Source: Orthonyx spaldingii (lineage: Eukaryota; Chordata; Aves; Passeriformes; Orthonychidae). Taken from it: DNA of 64,000 nt. Below, piece by piece: positions 35,021 to 49,709 of the stretch. The notes beneath the pieces are model-generated. The model was not told the DNA's origin, made no database searches, and saw only the letters and a program-made list of their open reading frames with translations. Within the stretch, counting starts at the first letter, position 1, and the number at the start of each line of letters is the position of its first letter. Location: positions 372,257-436,256 of the forward strand of contig VZTJ01000751.1 of assembly GCA_013397795.1 (NCBI GenBank), in the 5' to 3' direction. A program made the translations under genes and the position numbers.

Positions 35021-38000
35021 GCTTAGAAAGGACACAGCTCTGTACTATAGCTTAAAATTCAGCTCATTTCTTAATTTTTGTTTGATTTACATGAGTGTTA
35101 CTGAACTGAATTGATTTAATTAGTTTCTTTCAGCTAATGTCAATAGGACGTAAGATTCACAGACAGCCACACAGAGCTTCTCTTTGCCTTTTCCATGGCA
35201 TTTTGTGGAGGGCTGTGTAAGGCTGAATGCCTCAGAGCTATAACATTCCCATACTATCACATCTATTTTGTCTCCAATATTTGAACAATTTACTTTCAAG
35301 CACGCTGAAGAGCACAAGGAAGGACTTCAGGTGCTAGTACTTTGAGAGAGAATTCAGTGGAAGAGTAAAGCACACCAACATGTGTATCTGTAAGTAGATA
35401 TTCATGTAGGAACCAGGTATTCAAGCTTCAGTATAGGCAGTGGAAATCTACCCTGCTGGTAGTCTATTAAGTTATCTAGCATGTTTCTAAATGCATTCTG
35501 GATTACTAGGGAGTTAATATAGGTCAGAGACCATATCCAATAGGCAGACTAGATGTGATCATCCTGATTTGGAGATTAGTACTGACATGGACCATTTCCA
35601 CATCAGTTTTCTCACAGCCAGAGAACAGTACCAGATGCATTTAATCTAGTGGTATAATGCAGCCTTGATGTCTGCTTTCAGGGTGAGTTCCCTAATTCCA
35701 AATGGCTGTAGTGACAAGATTTATATTGATGATAATGGGTGCTTAGGCACCAACTGCACACTCACTACCTATTTATATGTACTCATACACACACGCAGAC
35801 ATGTACATTTAGTGACATCTTAATCTGGAGCTGATCCCATCTTAAACAACACATTTTATGTTAAAATAATGTGGAAATCCTTTTCAAATCTAGACACAAT
35901 TCAAGTGGGTGGGCTGCTTCTGGGTGGGTTGGGGGAGCTGAAAACCATGTGACTGTGAAACCACAGCAGAACTGCTTTTACACTTATGTCAGATTCATCC
36001 CACAAGTACTGCTATATTCTTTTATGTAACTTTCCTCATACTACATACTCAGAAAAGGTACATCCTTTGCTCACTTGCTGACATGGCCTTAGGTGTGTAA
36101 GTTGATTTCTCCTTTAATTCCCTATATCCTGATGTGTCAGGTTTAATTACCAGTGTCAAAGCCCAGAATTTATTATCTGTTCCTAAATTTTATTTCATCA
36201 TTCCCACACCTCTTTTCTGCTGGAAATGTCTGGTTTTTTAATTCTTTGTACTATTTGTGAAGCCATAGCGTCCATATGGAATGTCATTTCTGAGTTCCTC
36301 TAGGAACACACAGGACATCCACTTGCTTCTTCCTTGAAAAGACCAGTGAAACAATGGGAACTAGACTACAATGTACCCTTTCTTCTGAGCATTGCAAGTT
36401 TCCCCACTGACTGGTTTTGTTGGAGGCATAAGAACTCTGTGAAGAGATTCAGATAAAAAGGTGGGAGTATCGAATGCTTACAATTATTTTTATTCCCTAT
36501 AGCTGCCTCTTTTGTGAAGACATTTAATATAGATTTCCTTTCATGAAAATAGAGCAATATTTGTGGAATTTACTTTTTACTTTTCTTTAAATGAAAAATG
36601 CATGTATCTCCTCACTGGTAATTTGGTAATACAAGATGCCTTCTTTTTCAAGGCTAGAATCACAGAGTCTTACTGAATGAGAGGAGTAGGATAGAGTCCT
36701 CTGAATCACAGCACCAAGCTGCATGTGATCTTTCTGTGTGCCAGAAGGTAAATGACCTTCTGAGAGTCCCCAGACAAGAAGATGTTCTGATAATGTTTTT
36801 TCACTTATGACTTGTTCCAGTTTTCCCCAGCTGTCCACTTGACTGACTGTTTTTCCAGAATCTCTTATTATTATTTTTCCTGATGCTGAATACCATGCCT
36901 TGACATAAGATGAAGTCTCTTCCTTTCTTCGTTCTTTTTGTTAGGAACTCTTCTATCTCTCAAATACTGTGTCAGCCTCTGCTGGCTCAGCATCCACCCA
37001 GTTAAGCGGCCCAGTAAGGCCATGCTGAACAAATTAGTAAAGGTGTCTTGAAATGTTACAGTCTCAGTCTGATAAATATGCATAGAAGTCTGTGAGAAAT
37101 GTTGATAGCTGAGCATGATCCATTAGACAGAAATTTAGGTCTACTTTTAGGGGACCACAGACTAAAAGTCATTTTCTTTGGGACCTAGAGAAGGGAAGAG
37201 GAATGGATGAGACTGGGGATGTTCTTACAAAAGAAGAGGCAGAGTTTCTGAAGCAAGTGATTTGATGCTCATGCACTGTCTGCCTTGCATCATGTGTTGT
37301 GTGATATGTTAACTATGGCTAATTTGAAAGTTATTAAAAATGGTAGGTTTATCATCCCATTACACCCTGTACAGTAATGTCCTAACTTTTGCTGGGATAG
37401 ATGTATATGTAGTTCCATCTATTTCTAGATGTAATTACGCTATATTGCAATAATAGAAGTGACTAAGGAGCTACTTTTTGAATACTGCACCTGACCCTGG
37501 GGTCTCAGCCTCAAATCTGTCAAATTCAGACTCCAGAAAGCCATTTTCACACCTTCTTGTGTGTGGAAAGATCACGCACAGTTTGGTGCTGCAACTCAGA
37601 GGGCTCTTTGCATCCTACTCCTCCTGGCTGGTAAAATACCCTAAGCTCACTCCCTCTGTAGGCCTTGTGAAGAGATGGTCAAAATACTTTTGAAAGTATA
37701 TTATGCTACAACGATGGTTGAGAATAAGGCAAAAAATATGAGTGAGGAGAACAAGTAGTCCATAAATGACAGGTTAAACAGTACTGGGACAAACGGCCAA
37801 GCTAACTATCTATGAAATATAACAAAAAGTCAGATGTCATGTTTTGTCATTGAACATCTGTTATTGCCAGCCTAAGAGAGGGATTGGCACTAGGCCAGGC
37901 CAAGGAGGCATAAATAGAAAATCATGTCTCTGCAGTGACTTCTCAAAGGAACTTTCTGAGGAGTAAGATCTTACAATCTAGTGAGGTATCAGCTGTATCC

Positions 38001-41000
38001 ATCTCCATTTCCAGGTCTGATGCTTGGAATAGCAGAGAACAAGTGCCATGTTGTTAGTGAAATTTTAAGATCTTATTATAGTTACAGTGCTGAATTGTTA
38101 ACAAGCTCTAAATGTTAGTCACACATTTCAAGAGTGGGCAATATCAGTCCGTACATTTAGTGTGATTTTTATAATAACTGTTGTGTCCTTTTAGACTTTA
38201 CGTTGTGACCCTGAATATCAGGTCTTCACAGTATTTGGCTTCTAGACTCAAGTCCATCTTCTAGTAGGAGATTGATGCTCACCATTACTCCTTAAGTAAT
38301 TATACTCGACATAACGTATCCACAGAAAGCCCTGCAAATAGACCTACTAGCCTGCAGCTCTGTCATTCTGGATTTTGTTTGCACAAAGAAATCTAGAGAG
38401 TCTGCATTAGTTGGCCTCATTTGCTTTCTCCTTCCTTCTGTGCACTTCAGCAGGGATAATTGCATGCTGAACCATTATCATGGTATTGTGTTCGCTGTCA
38501 GTCTTTGTGGAAAACAGGAACGATTGCATTAGGTTGTAACATGCACTAAAACCTCCTTAAGGCACTTTTCTGTCATGTGATTTGCAAAATGCTGAAAGAA
38601 TGTTAGTGGGATATTCAGCAACCCAATGCTTTGATTATCTTACTGCTGGCAACTTTGGGGGGTAGTTTTGTAACATTCAGTGGGATGTTACACTTGCACA
38701 AAAGCTGGTCATATCTTTCACAAATTGCCCAGATCCTCTTCAGTCACAGCATTCCTTTTCCTGCATTTTTAGTGAAGAGAAGATGTTTCTTGAGGTCATG
38801 TAATTTTCTTCATAAGCTGCACCATTTAAATGAAAACTGGATTTCAGGAGCAGGCATGTTATATGTTTTTAAGCTAAAGCCTAAGTTTCATTGACAGTTA
38901 GCATTGTGCAATTTATCTATAAAGGTGTCAGCTGTTCCATATTTCTTTCAACCGTGTATTCCTGTTACTGCCAATCCCAGCTATAAATTAAATACTTGTG
39001 TGTAGCAGAACAGAATCTGCTTGTGTTCTTCCATTCTTCAAATATGTGAGTTTTGTCCTCCAGGAAAAATCTTTATTAATTGATAATTTAATTTTTTTTA
39101 AGAAAATATTTCCATGAAATTAAATTCAGATACAGTTGCAGCCAAATCAAAGATCTTTACTGTTGCTTAAACTGTATACCCAAGTATGGGAGACCTGGCT
39201 CAAGCCTTGCTCTAAAGGAGGTAGAGGAGAAAACTGAATTTGAAGTTTTTCTCCTTTCACATGATCTAGTTGCTGAGCTAAGGGGTAGAGAGTAACACTT
39301 TTCTCATACTCGAAGATGAAATTATTTGTTTGACCCAAACTACATTGTTTCAGCTAACTGAAAGTACAGAGAAGTTGTTCTTGGGCTGATCCAGTACAAA
39401 TTTCTTGTATGTGTTTTGATTTGGTCTCCAGAAGAGGAAACCCCCTCTCCCCCAAAGAAACAACAAAGCCCCCTGACACCCACAGCCTCCTTGATTCTTA
39501 CATGGCCCCATTTATTCCTCTGATTGAAACAGGCCTCTATACTATTTCTGTGCCATGCTGTACTGAATTTCGGAAGAAAAGGCACAGAGATTTAGACAAT
39601 AGTGGAAACTCTTTGGCTTTTTTATGACAGTGTCCAAATTGCACTTTGGGTGTTTTGGCATTTGGCTTCAGAGGACTCCTCACTGGTTGGCACTGACTCC
39701 ATCACGCAGAACAGTACAGATAGACTTGTATTTCAGAAGTTCAGGAGGTTGCTCTACCTCTATCAGTGTTCTCTTTTCCTCTTATAAATGAGTGGAAATC
39801 TATTACTGCCTAAATTTGACTAAGGAAAGGGAAAGTTTCCTGGCATGCAGAGTTACAGCTGTTGTCACTAGAATCACACATGCTTTATGTTCGAAATCAT
39901 AAATAGGCTAGATGGCCCTATTGGGAACATGAAATCCACCAACAGAAAAACAGTGACTACGTCCCACAATAAATCTATGCATTGATTGATAACTTTCAGG
40001 AATAAAGAATGAATAAGCACTTCTTAAAAATTCTTTTAGCACCCTCAGAGAACTATCTTTGTGAAAGCCCAAGTCCCCTACAGTAACATTACAAGGCAGA
40101 TAAAGGACATTCAGATAAAAGACAGCAAGACAGCATGTGTTTCCTTATCAGTCAATGTTTTGTTGGATCTGGCAGTTCAGCCTCTGGAATAATCCTTTCG
40201 GTTCTTCACTTCTGACATTGTTGTTAGGAAAAGTGACGGCTTCTATAAAGTTCCTTAATAGATGTGTTCCTATGTGTAACTCCTTAAATATTAGGCCTTA
40301 TAAAAACTGCTTTTGAAAAATAAAAAAAACCCCACATTATTTTACTATCATCACAACATTAATATGTGATATTTTAAAACAGTTTTAAATTTTTGAATCA
40401 GACAAACAATATTTGGGAGCAGAAGATGCATCTGAACTTATTTTTTAAAATGCTTCATAGGTGTAGCATTACTGCACTTTGGCATCTCTTTTGCAAAATG
40501 TAAGCATTGCGTCCTGAAATTAAATGCACAGGCTCAGATGATACTGGGGTGTAAATGTGATAGCAGACCTCTTGGGTGAATAATGTTTTTTCAGTCACCT
40601 CAGTATCAAAATGGTTCATGGAAAGGGGAATAGCCCAGGGAAGAAAGCAGAGAGGTACAAATTCTTTGTCCGTCTTCGTTCTTGTTGCTGAAAGCATTTA
40701 AGTGGTGTTTCACTGTCCTTCCTTTGAAGCTCAGCCATGATGGACAATTTGTAATGAAGCTAATACTTGCTTGTCTCTGCACCACAATAAACTTGTGGAA
40801 AATGCTTTTAGTGGATACAGTGCTTTAAATTGAGTATAGGGTAGAAGCATAATGAAAAGTGTTGTAGGTATGTATCAAGACTACTAAAATAATAGTGTTT
40901 AATAGTGTAGAAAGGTGGTTGACTGCTTATGTTATGTCAATGTTTATTTAAACAAGAATTGTAACAGATTTACATTTCAACCTTTATTAGCTGTTGGAGA

Positions 41001-43508
41001 GTAATAGTGGAATGTCTGCTTTGTACAAATTTGGCTGAGGTCACATGTTCTCCTTGGGAATAGTCATTGTGTAATAAACTGTAGCATAGAAATCAATGAC
41101 AATATAAATAAAAATGTTTACATTTAAAATATGCTAAACTAAATTTATACAATGTCACTGATTAAGGTGAATTTCATTTTTTTGGCCCATTTCTCTGTTG
41201 GTACTTTCAGAATAAGGGGTTATCTTTTTGCTGGTCCTAATTGTACCAGTAATCTTTTCTTTTCAAAAACACACTCAGGGAAGTAAGGATCACTTCTTTT
41301 ATGGTCCTGTGGTGTTCTGGTAACACTTACAGCTTTCTGCTTTGTTTAGGCAAATTGTTGCTGATGTGCTTTCTTCATGCAACACATGGTATGTTGTTTA
41401 ATAAGAACACAGCTCTGGAGGCTAACCTTTATGAGTGGATATGATATTTCAATTTCATGTAGAAAACTAACTTCATGTTATAACAGATTATTTTCAGGTG
41501 CCGTAACACGTAGTCTTGTAGTGGTGCAGTCTTCTGAGCTGACAGGTCTTTAAAACACAAATGTTTTGGCTGAGTGGAAGAATGACCCTAAATATTGCAC
41601 TCTTAGAGGCTTGGTAGTCTTTAGGCAAAGTAAAGCTGAAACAGTGTAGAAATGATATTCCTTGTTTTAAGGTGATGATGAAACATAAGCATGAAGCAGG
41701 CATTGTCCCCAAAACCTTTCTCACAGGCTTTCTCTGAAATGGTGTTACAGGATAGTGTGGTTCTACCTAATTAGCTACAATAAAAGTGTATACAGGCAAT
41801 AGAAATTAACTTGAAAATTAAAAGTACTCCCTTTCTTCAGCTCTTTTCTGTTTAAACTGTAGCTACAGTAGTTGCAGAGCTCTTCCCTTTTGTCCATTGC
41901 CTACTCTGACATACACTTAATTGTAAGGCTATCTAGATTGACCCTGGTAGAATCCCTGTTAAAAGAGAGTTGTGGTGGGAGAAGGGAAGGTGACTAATAG
42001 CTGTAGGAACACCCCTCTGGCATGCTGTATACATTTGTGGTTGGAACAAGTGAGTACTAACTGGAGTTGGACAAAGAGGGAAAGATAAACTGCATATGTA
42101 AAAGACCTCACAAATAATGAAATAGCAAGAAACCCCTTGAATGCTGATCAAGATATTGATAAAAAAAAAAACAAACCCAAACCAAAACAACAGCAACTGA
42201 CTCCTCTAGAAATAGGTAATAGGGCAATAATTGAATAAATAGATAGGTGATTTGAAATCCATAGACTAAATAAAAAATTTGATTGTAGATTTAATTTTTA
42301 AATGTACTTCATAATAATCTGCCTTGAAATGGATATAAACTTTAATGAAATAACTGTAATGTGATGCTTTTGGTAATGAATGAATGAATTAGAAAACCAT
42401 ATGGATGCATTAAGTAGAATAATTAATGTACCATACACAAAAGTAGGACATTCATAAATCATTTATGATGTCCTTTTCATCAGTTCTTGGCTCTTTGAGT
42501 CTTAATTGAAAGCCAGGGTAGCTGGATATTAGAAAAACTAGATTTACTAGTCAGATAACAGACAACTTTCATTAAAGCATTAATTAATTTTAGAAGGCTG
42601 AGGGCCTGATGAATTAAAAATACTTGCAGAACAGTGCTACTTTAGTCATGTTTGGGGTTTTTTTCTATTTTAATTACTCTCTTCCTTTGGTCAATGAAAG
42701 TTATTTGTCTTCTACTTTAACTTGCTCAGCAAGCATGATGGAATACTACTGTGTTTATGGAATTAAGTACTGAATTGTCCAAACAATTCCAAATGCTTCA
42801 AATAGCTGTATGGTACAGTTACAAAAGTAAGATTGTCTGTTCCTTACAGTAACTGTCAGTGAGCCTGTTTCCTCTTTCAAAGGCAGAGATTCTGAGGACG
42901 TTTTTCAGGCAGTTCATTCTATGCCCTGTCCTTCATGTCCGTAGGAACAAGGGAACACTGAAGAAAATATCTTTTTGTGGATATTTTTCACTTTTCTTGT
43001 ATTTAAACATAGTAATTTAAACTCTCATTTTATCATCTTTAATAATGATCTAATTCATTATGAAGATGGCCAAAATAAATGTTTTGCATCACTCCTATAA
43101 AGTGAGGGCATTTTATAAGTGCCGAAATTAATGTGAGACTTGCGCTATAAGCTTGCTCTGCCAAAGAGGTATGTCTATGGCAGAATGATCAGAGTTGTTT
43201 TAATAAAATACTTAAGGAAAAATTTTAACCAATAAAAAGGGTTTACACTATTGGTTCTAAAAATATACAAGATTCAGTCTGACAGTAATATTATTCAGAT
43301 TGTTGTGGTGATAAATATGCTAAGAAAAAGTAGATATAGGCAGTTTATTTTCAAGTGTCATATTTATTTTTGTTCAGGTGTTGCGAGTAGGATGTTTTTA
43401 TATTCAATTTTTCATTATTCAAAGTAAGTGACTAAAGAATGTTGTAGATAATGAAAAAACTCTGATAATGTAATGTAAAACTATGATATAACATATTAAG
43501 ATCATCAC

Positions 43509-43825
43509 AAAATCACAGAATTAATTTGTTTGGAAAAGATCTCTGAGATCATCGTGTCCAACCTATGACATAACACCACCTTGTCAATAAGACCATGGCA
43601 CCGAGTGTCACATCCAGTCTTTTCTTAAACATCTCCAGGGATGGTGACTCCACCATCTCTATGGGCAGCACATTTCAATGCCCAGTCACCCTTTCTGTGA
43701 AGAACTTCTTCTTAACGTCCAGCCTAAAGTTCCCCTTGAGCAGCATAAGACTGTGTCCTCTTGTCCTGTTGCCTGTTGTCTGGGAGAGGAGACCAATCCC
43801 ACCTGTCTACACCCTCCTGTCCTCT
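43509..43825 (-). mobile_element. CR1 LINE 3'-end fragment, antisense, in intron 2
   Basis: The left end AAATCACAGAATT is the reverse complement of a degraded CR1 3' terminus. It is followed by 'ctctgagatcatcgtgtcca', 'catctccagggatggtgact', 'gtgaagaacttcttcttaa' and 'tcttgtcctgttgcctgt', the ordered antisense landmarks of a CR1 3' UTR. This appears to be a third CR1 subfamily. It is 5'-truncated at about 43825. The 103-codon open frame across it (43595-43906, + strand) is antisense to the element and is not a gene. Confidence 0.92.
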
Positions 43826-44900
43826 GACTCTGAACTACTAATGCCTAAGGGCAGCTTTGGTATCTCCATTTCATGTGCCATTAAACTGAAATCCAAGGAC
43901 AGCTGAACACTGACTGTCTTTCTAGACCAGGGAGTGTATTTCTAGGCCAGACTTGAATGTTCCCAACTGTCATAGCCACAGTCAAACCCTTTCTCTTGTT
44001 CTCATGTAATTGATCTTTCTTCTTCTGCAATGCTGCCAGTTTATTTGGCTGGCCAGCCAAGTGTGTTCAATGTTTGTCAATGCTTTCTCTTGGCCCACAC
44101 CAAATTCACTGGTGCTTTCTACCATAATCTTTTGGTGGGTTGTAAAACAGTGTTGGCATAAAGCTGCAGGTTGTTCCAGGGGCTAGTCAAAAACTTGCTT
44201 GCATGCCCTGTTTGACTCATGGGCTGCCAGTTGTCCAGTCCTCATATGATACGAGCACAGCTCTATGAATTCTTTTCATTAAAGGTAAGAGACTTTAAAC
44301 AAAAAATCCAGTGCTTTTAGCATGCTGCATATTCATATTTTCTGATCAATCACTGAAGAAATTAAATACTTCAGAAGTACATATCTGATGCATAAAAGGA
44401 CTGTTCAATCAATGTGGCCTCATTAATGTCTTATGTGTTGCCAGTCCCAGTGGTTCTAGCCTTTGTCAAGCTAAGTTTGGCAAAGGTTGCTAGCTTTTTT
44501 TTGTCATAATGTTGTTATAACTGTCTCCTATCAGTGGTCTACTGCTATTGATCTTTGCTCTTTTGGCCATGTTACTACTTCTGTAGTTTCTTCAGTTGTA
44601 ATAGAAAGGCACTTACTATAATCTTTGGCTCCAATACATAATAATTTATTTTCTTGGCTTGTCTACTTTAGCACACTACATCTTTGCTTTCCTAAATCAT
44701 ATTCTGACTGACTCTGCCTCTACCATTGGCTTTCTTTTTCTTAATCTTTTCTTTAATTGTGGATTTCTTTCAAAATTACTTTGAGGGTGATGGAATAAAA
44801 AATACCTTCACTCTGATATCACATCAGCTGCCAAACAGCTCTCTAACAGCTCATTAGTAGTAGAGCGGATCACACCATAACTCCATTCCTTGTAGCAGTT

Positions 44901-44992
44901 GAGGTGTATGCGCTGCTGATCAAGAACCACTGAAATGAAGTTTTCTGAGGTGTATGGGCTGCTGATCAAGAACCACTGAAATGAAGTTTTCT
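44901..44992. repeat. 46-bp tandem duplication
   Basis: Two adjacent 46-base units starting GAGGTGTATG (44901-44946 and 44947-44992), differing at one visible base (C at 44911, G at 44957). A recent local duplication in intron 2. Confidence 0.93.
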
Positions 44993-47900
44993 GAGTCAAA
45001 AAACTCAAGGCAAAGGATGAAAATTAATTCCCTTTTTAAAGAATTTTGAGGTTAAAAAAAATTCACTGGGATAAAATGAAACTATTTAAGCCCTTTAACT
45101 GGGAGGTAAGGAGGAAATGAGTGTCATGTATCACAAAAATCCCAAAGCTCAAGGCATACAGCTACAATGGCACTAAGGTTCTAGCACCTCTTTTGTCACA
45201 TCCTGGTAGGAGCCAACAGTCAGAGGGGTGAACCTGGTTAAATCATCCAAGTCAGGTTATTTGGTGTCTTTTATTTACATTGTAGGATAGAGCTGAGAGA
45301 GGCTTATGGAGGGAGTGTTTTCAGTGCCTTCAATATACAGGAGTTGCAAGGCCAAGTCTCTTTCAGACACTGAAATATTTTGCTCTCCTTTCCAGATTAG
45401 ATTTTATTTAATTAGTTCAACTGAGTGGAATCTGTAGTGTTGTTGGAAAAAGATTTGTCTGGATGTCTAGTCATTCAATTTACCACGTGGCATATGTGAG
45501 GACAAAGCAATAACTCTTCATCCTGAAGCATATACAGATCAGGAACCTGAGCTGGGGTGTCCCACATGCAATATAAAGCTCTACCACGTATCTGTTGCTT
45601 ATTCTGAAGTAAATCAATCTTCAGGTCTTCAGTATGTTGTCCCTTAGTGAGATTATCAGCAATATATTATTTCTCAACAGTATAAAACTAAAAATCTTAC
45701 AAGAAATTCTGGGGACAGGAGCAGGAGAAGGAAGCTATTCTTAGCTGTTCTTTTGCTAACAGTCTGTACAAAATCAGGAGGCAGTGCATCAGCACGAGTC
45801 TCAACACAGATTATCCTGATAAGTTTACACTGAGTTCCTCATACGAGATATAGATAGTAGGTAGTTTCTACACTCTTGCTAGAGAAAAAAAAAAAAGAAA
45901 AGGAAACATTATAAAGTAAAAATTAGACACGTGTTTTTGTACAGGGAGACAAGACTACATGCAGTCCATGTGCTTTCTCTGGTAAAGTGAAAAGGCAGAA
46001 GTCATTTTTCAGAGGCAATACCAGACAAGTTACATAAACAGAAATGAATGAATAAAACTGTAGTGTTGTGAATTTTGTGTACTGTTATTTTAAATAACAG
46101 ACACTCTGTCTTTTAAAATTGAATATATATTCAGAAGTCATTTAGTTAAAATCATTGTCAACTAGACAATCATTTCAGCCAAACTTACATCACATTATTT
46201 CTGCATTGTTCATTCTTTCCTGAATGATATTTTCTACTGGGACTTACAATTTAATACTACTGATGTGAATTGATGTGAAACTTATGAGAATAAGAGTCCT
46301 AACTGCTTGATACTGCTTTGTGTTGCCCAGCATAAAACTTGTATTTTTCTCCAGTTAATCAGGCATGTAATGTATTCAAAAGCAATGGTTCAGAACATTG
46401 CTGCATTTTTCATACATCCTTTTCTTTTTCCATTCTTTTTTATTTTAGCCAACCATTTGGTGCTTCTCATACAGTATACTCTACCCTTTTTTATCCTTCT
46501 CTTTCATTCCTGTAATGAGTTTGCTAAAGTTCTTGTCCCCAAACTATCTAGTCTGTAGTGCCTACTTAAAACATTTGTCTCACCATCCGTTCAACTAGTC
46601 CCCAATGATTCTGTTCCTTCATCTACTCTCCCTATCACTGCTGTGTGCAAGTCATATCCTTTCCTCATCCAACACTTTTCTTGTCTTTTTTTTTTCTTAA
46701 CATGTGTTTGAGTTTCAGGCTATGATAGGGCAAATAGCTAATCTTATCCAAAATCTTTCATAATAAATTTAAACTTAGAAAATTGCTTTAAATAGCACAT
46801 CTTCCTTGGTCATGCTCACATATAGCCATTGGAAGTGAAACTCTTCTTTCCTCCTTGGAGTGCCTTATTGGTCTTCTGCACACTTCTGCCTGTGAACTCA
46901 CCCCTTTTTCTCACACATTCTCATTCTTGTCATGCTCTACTGTTCTACCTTCCAGAAGTGTGGACCCTTTCCTCAGTCTATTACCAGGGTCTTGGCTTGC
47001 CGTTGGTTTTTAATCATATTCTGCTTCTGTCTTTCTTTTCACCTTTGTCTTCTGGTCCTTCCTTTAATCTTATCATCTCAAACCACTTTACTGTTTTCTT
47101 TTTCCTCTCCATTTTTACATATTTTGTAGCCCACACTTCTCTTTGGTTCCCTTGATAGTATTCCCTGTTGCTGGGAATGCTCCTTTTTGCCCAGAGCTGT
47201 TCTGTTCTGACAATGTTGTGGATATTGAAAATTTTCTTGAACTGTAATATGCATCTTCTCACCTTGTACTAAGATAATCTGGCAGGTATTCTCAACTGTT
47301 GTTTTAATTAGTTTTTTAGGTTTGGTGGTGTTTTGGTTTTCTTCTTAGTTTGTTTGTTTATGGTTTTGTAGTTGAGGTTTTTTCGTTGTTTTTATTTATC
47401 TTGTTCATGGCAAGTAACTGCTTTGGTTCATTGTGAGTCCACCTATTTTCTTATTTGCTTGTGTTAAGCTGGGATAAAACAACTATAGAGTATTCCTGCA
47501 TTTGGTATGTGGTTGCCTTGCTTTTGCAGTATTCCATGGACTTCTGGATTCCAGTTGCTATAGGGATTATTGTGAAGCACTTACAGCCAAGTACTTACAG
47601 ACGTAGAATTAAATTATGATATGACTGATTGCTGAAAAAACCTATTTAAACTCATGACCAAAATATATTTTGAAGTCCAAGATTAAATTTTGCTGGTCTT
47701 GACAAAGTGTTACAGGAAAAATATTTTCACTCTGCAAAGGGTAATGTTTGCCGCATGAATTGTGACTAACTAAAGCTAAATTATTGTTTGCTCTAAGACA
47801 ATAAAAAGCTAAACTAAAGAGTAATTTTAGATTAATTTGTTGTAAGATATACATGTCAAAGGTCACTTAGCAACATGAAAGTATGCAGTATTTCTTAAGT

Positions 47901-49004
47901 GTAGGCCATTGAATAGTTTGAACTTATATTCCGTAGAGTTTTGAAGGAAAAATGTCTAGTGAAAATACATCAAATAACAATATTGTCCACCAGATGTCCC
48001 TGTACTCATAGGTGGTAATGGACAATATTCATTCAACTGTCTAATTGCTTTCATTACAGGCAATTTACACATAGTGTATGCATTTCCTGAGTCTCTGTTA
48101 ACTACTGTGTAATAAGATCGTGAATAACAGGCAATTTTATTAGCAGTATTTGAGAGCTGTAGTTCTGAAAATAAATTACAGGAATTCACTGTGAAGTTTC
48201 TCCTTGCCATCTGAGTTTTGTGTGCTTTTTCTTCTCTTGGAAAACAGTCTATCTTTATCATGCATTGCATGGTGAAAGTAATAACTATTGATCTCCTATA
48301 TTTGTCATTTATATAAATTTATACATTTAAATACATTAGTCATATAAATATTACCAAGCAATATGTTTTCATCTATCTACCTATCTATAAAAGACTCTGA
48401 GTAACTAGAACTGACAGAACTAGTGAGTTGAAGGATTGTGGCTTTTGTGGAGATTTCTTTTAACTTTGGTAACTATTGGAACAGACTTTGGTCATCCACC
48501 TGTATTCATGAGTGTGTTTCATTTCTGTCAGCTGCTCCCTTGGCTTGCTGTGCAGTGTGTTCCAGCCAAATGCTTGGCTACCAGCTGTCCATCCATGTTT
48601 AGTGGCTACAGCAGGACTGTGAGTTATCCCTTCACTAGTGGGGACTTAGGCTGCTGCCCCCAAATTTGTAAATAACCATATACCTGGCACATATAACCAA
48701 ATACCCACAGTGGGACCTGGGGCAGGTCTGCCAACACATGGGCACTTAGGCATCATGGCCAATTGGAAGACAAAACTTGAGCTTTTAGCCATGCCACAGC
48801 ACGGAAAGGACACCTTGTCCTCTTTCTCTCTGTCATAACTAAGCTGCCAGAAGGGCATCTGAATCCATGCATGGATCAAGGCCCTGGAATGACTAAGAGA
48901 TCTCACCCCAGGCATTCACTCTGTCAAGTCTACATAGGTAGATATCCTTGGAAAGAGAGGCATATATACATTGGTGTTTATACATAATACACGTATATGT
49001 ATAT

Positions 49005-49041
49005 GGTCCTGCCACCATAATACAACATTGGTGGCAGGACC
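49005..49041. repeat. Perfect hairpin: 13-bp stem, 11-base loop
   Basis: GGTCCTGCCACCA, an 11-base AT-rich loop, then TGGTGGCAGGACC. The stem is GC-rich and perfect, in otherwise AT-rich DNA. See findings. Confidence 0.95.
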
Positions 49042-49624
49042 TATGTCCTTCCTTTCGTTTTCTCTGTTTTAAATTAACTTAAATTATAGAGATAGAATTT
49101 TACAGAATTATTATTTTATAGTCGTAGTTGTGACCCACCAGATGCTTCTGTGTTTGGCAATGTATTACTTGATTAGAATGTTTAATTTTAATGATGGTCT
49201 TATAACCAATCTTCTGCTTTTCTATTGTAGTTATAAAGTTTTGCAAGATGTGTAGCCTTGAAGATTTCTGATGAATGTGCATAAATGTATTTATGGGTAT
49301 TTCTGTTGTTATCTTTTGCTTCTTTTAAAAAAATGGTGCTTAAAAATTCTTTATTAAAATCAGGTACATTTTTATTGCCTCTTAATAGTGCCTTTTGATA
49401 ATGATTATAGAGCAAATGATACAGGTTCTTTGTTTTTCAGTGTGTTTGTGGTTCCTTCTTTTAGTATACACGTGACTTTCCTGAGTGAGCCGTTATGTAA
49501 GTTTTCATACTAGATACATGGATTGATGTTATGGTCTAGTTCTTAAAATTATTAGAAATGCCAAATTGAGGTGCAAATGAGACCATATGCCAAATTCAGT
49601 GGTATGGATTTTATTTAACAGTAA

Positions 49625-49670
49625 ATGTGTGCATGTGTGTGTGTGTGAGAGAGAGAGAGAAAGAAAAAAG
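49625..49670. repeat. Compound (TG)n(AG)n microsatellite
   Basis: TG units run into AG units and then an A-rich purine tail on the + strand. It sits just before the GC-rich block. Confidence 0.9.
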
Positions 49671-49709
49671 AGTGAAGTGGGTCAGAAAGAGAATGACAGA
49701 GACGGATTG

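Noticed and set aside
43595..43906. 103-codon open frame on the + strand
   Set aside because: It lies antisense to a CR1 fragment and has no independent support.
46829..47155. 108-codon hydrophobic open frame on the + strand
   Set aside because: The sequence is a C/T-rich low-complexity region, which gives Phe/Leu/Ser-rich translations in any frame; no family recognised.
34989..49041. The two perfect hairpins as microRNA precursors
   Set aside because: Stems of 13-14 bp are too short for a canonical precursor, which needs about 30 paired bases, and the flanks do not extend the pairing.
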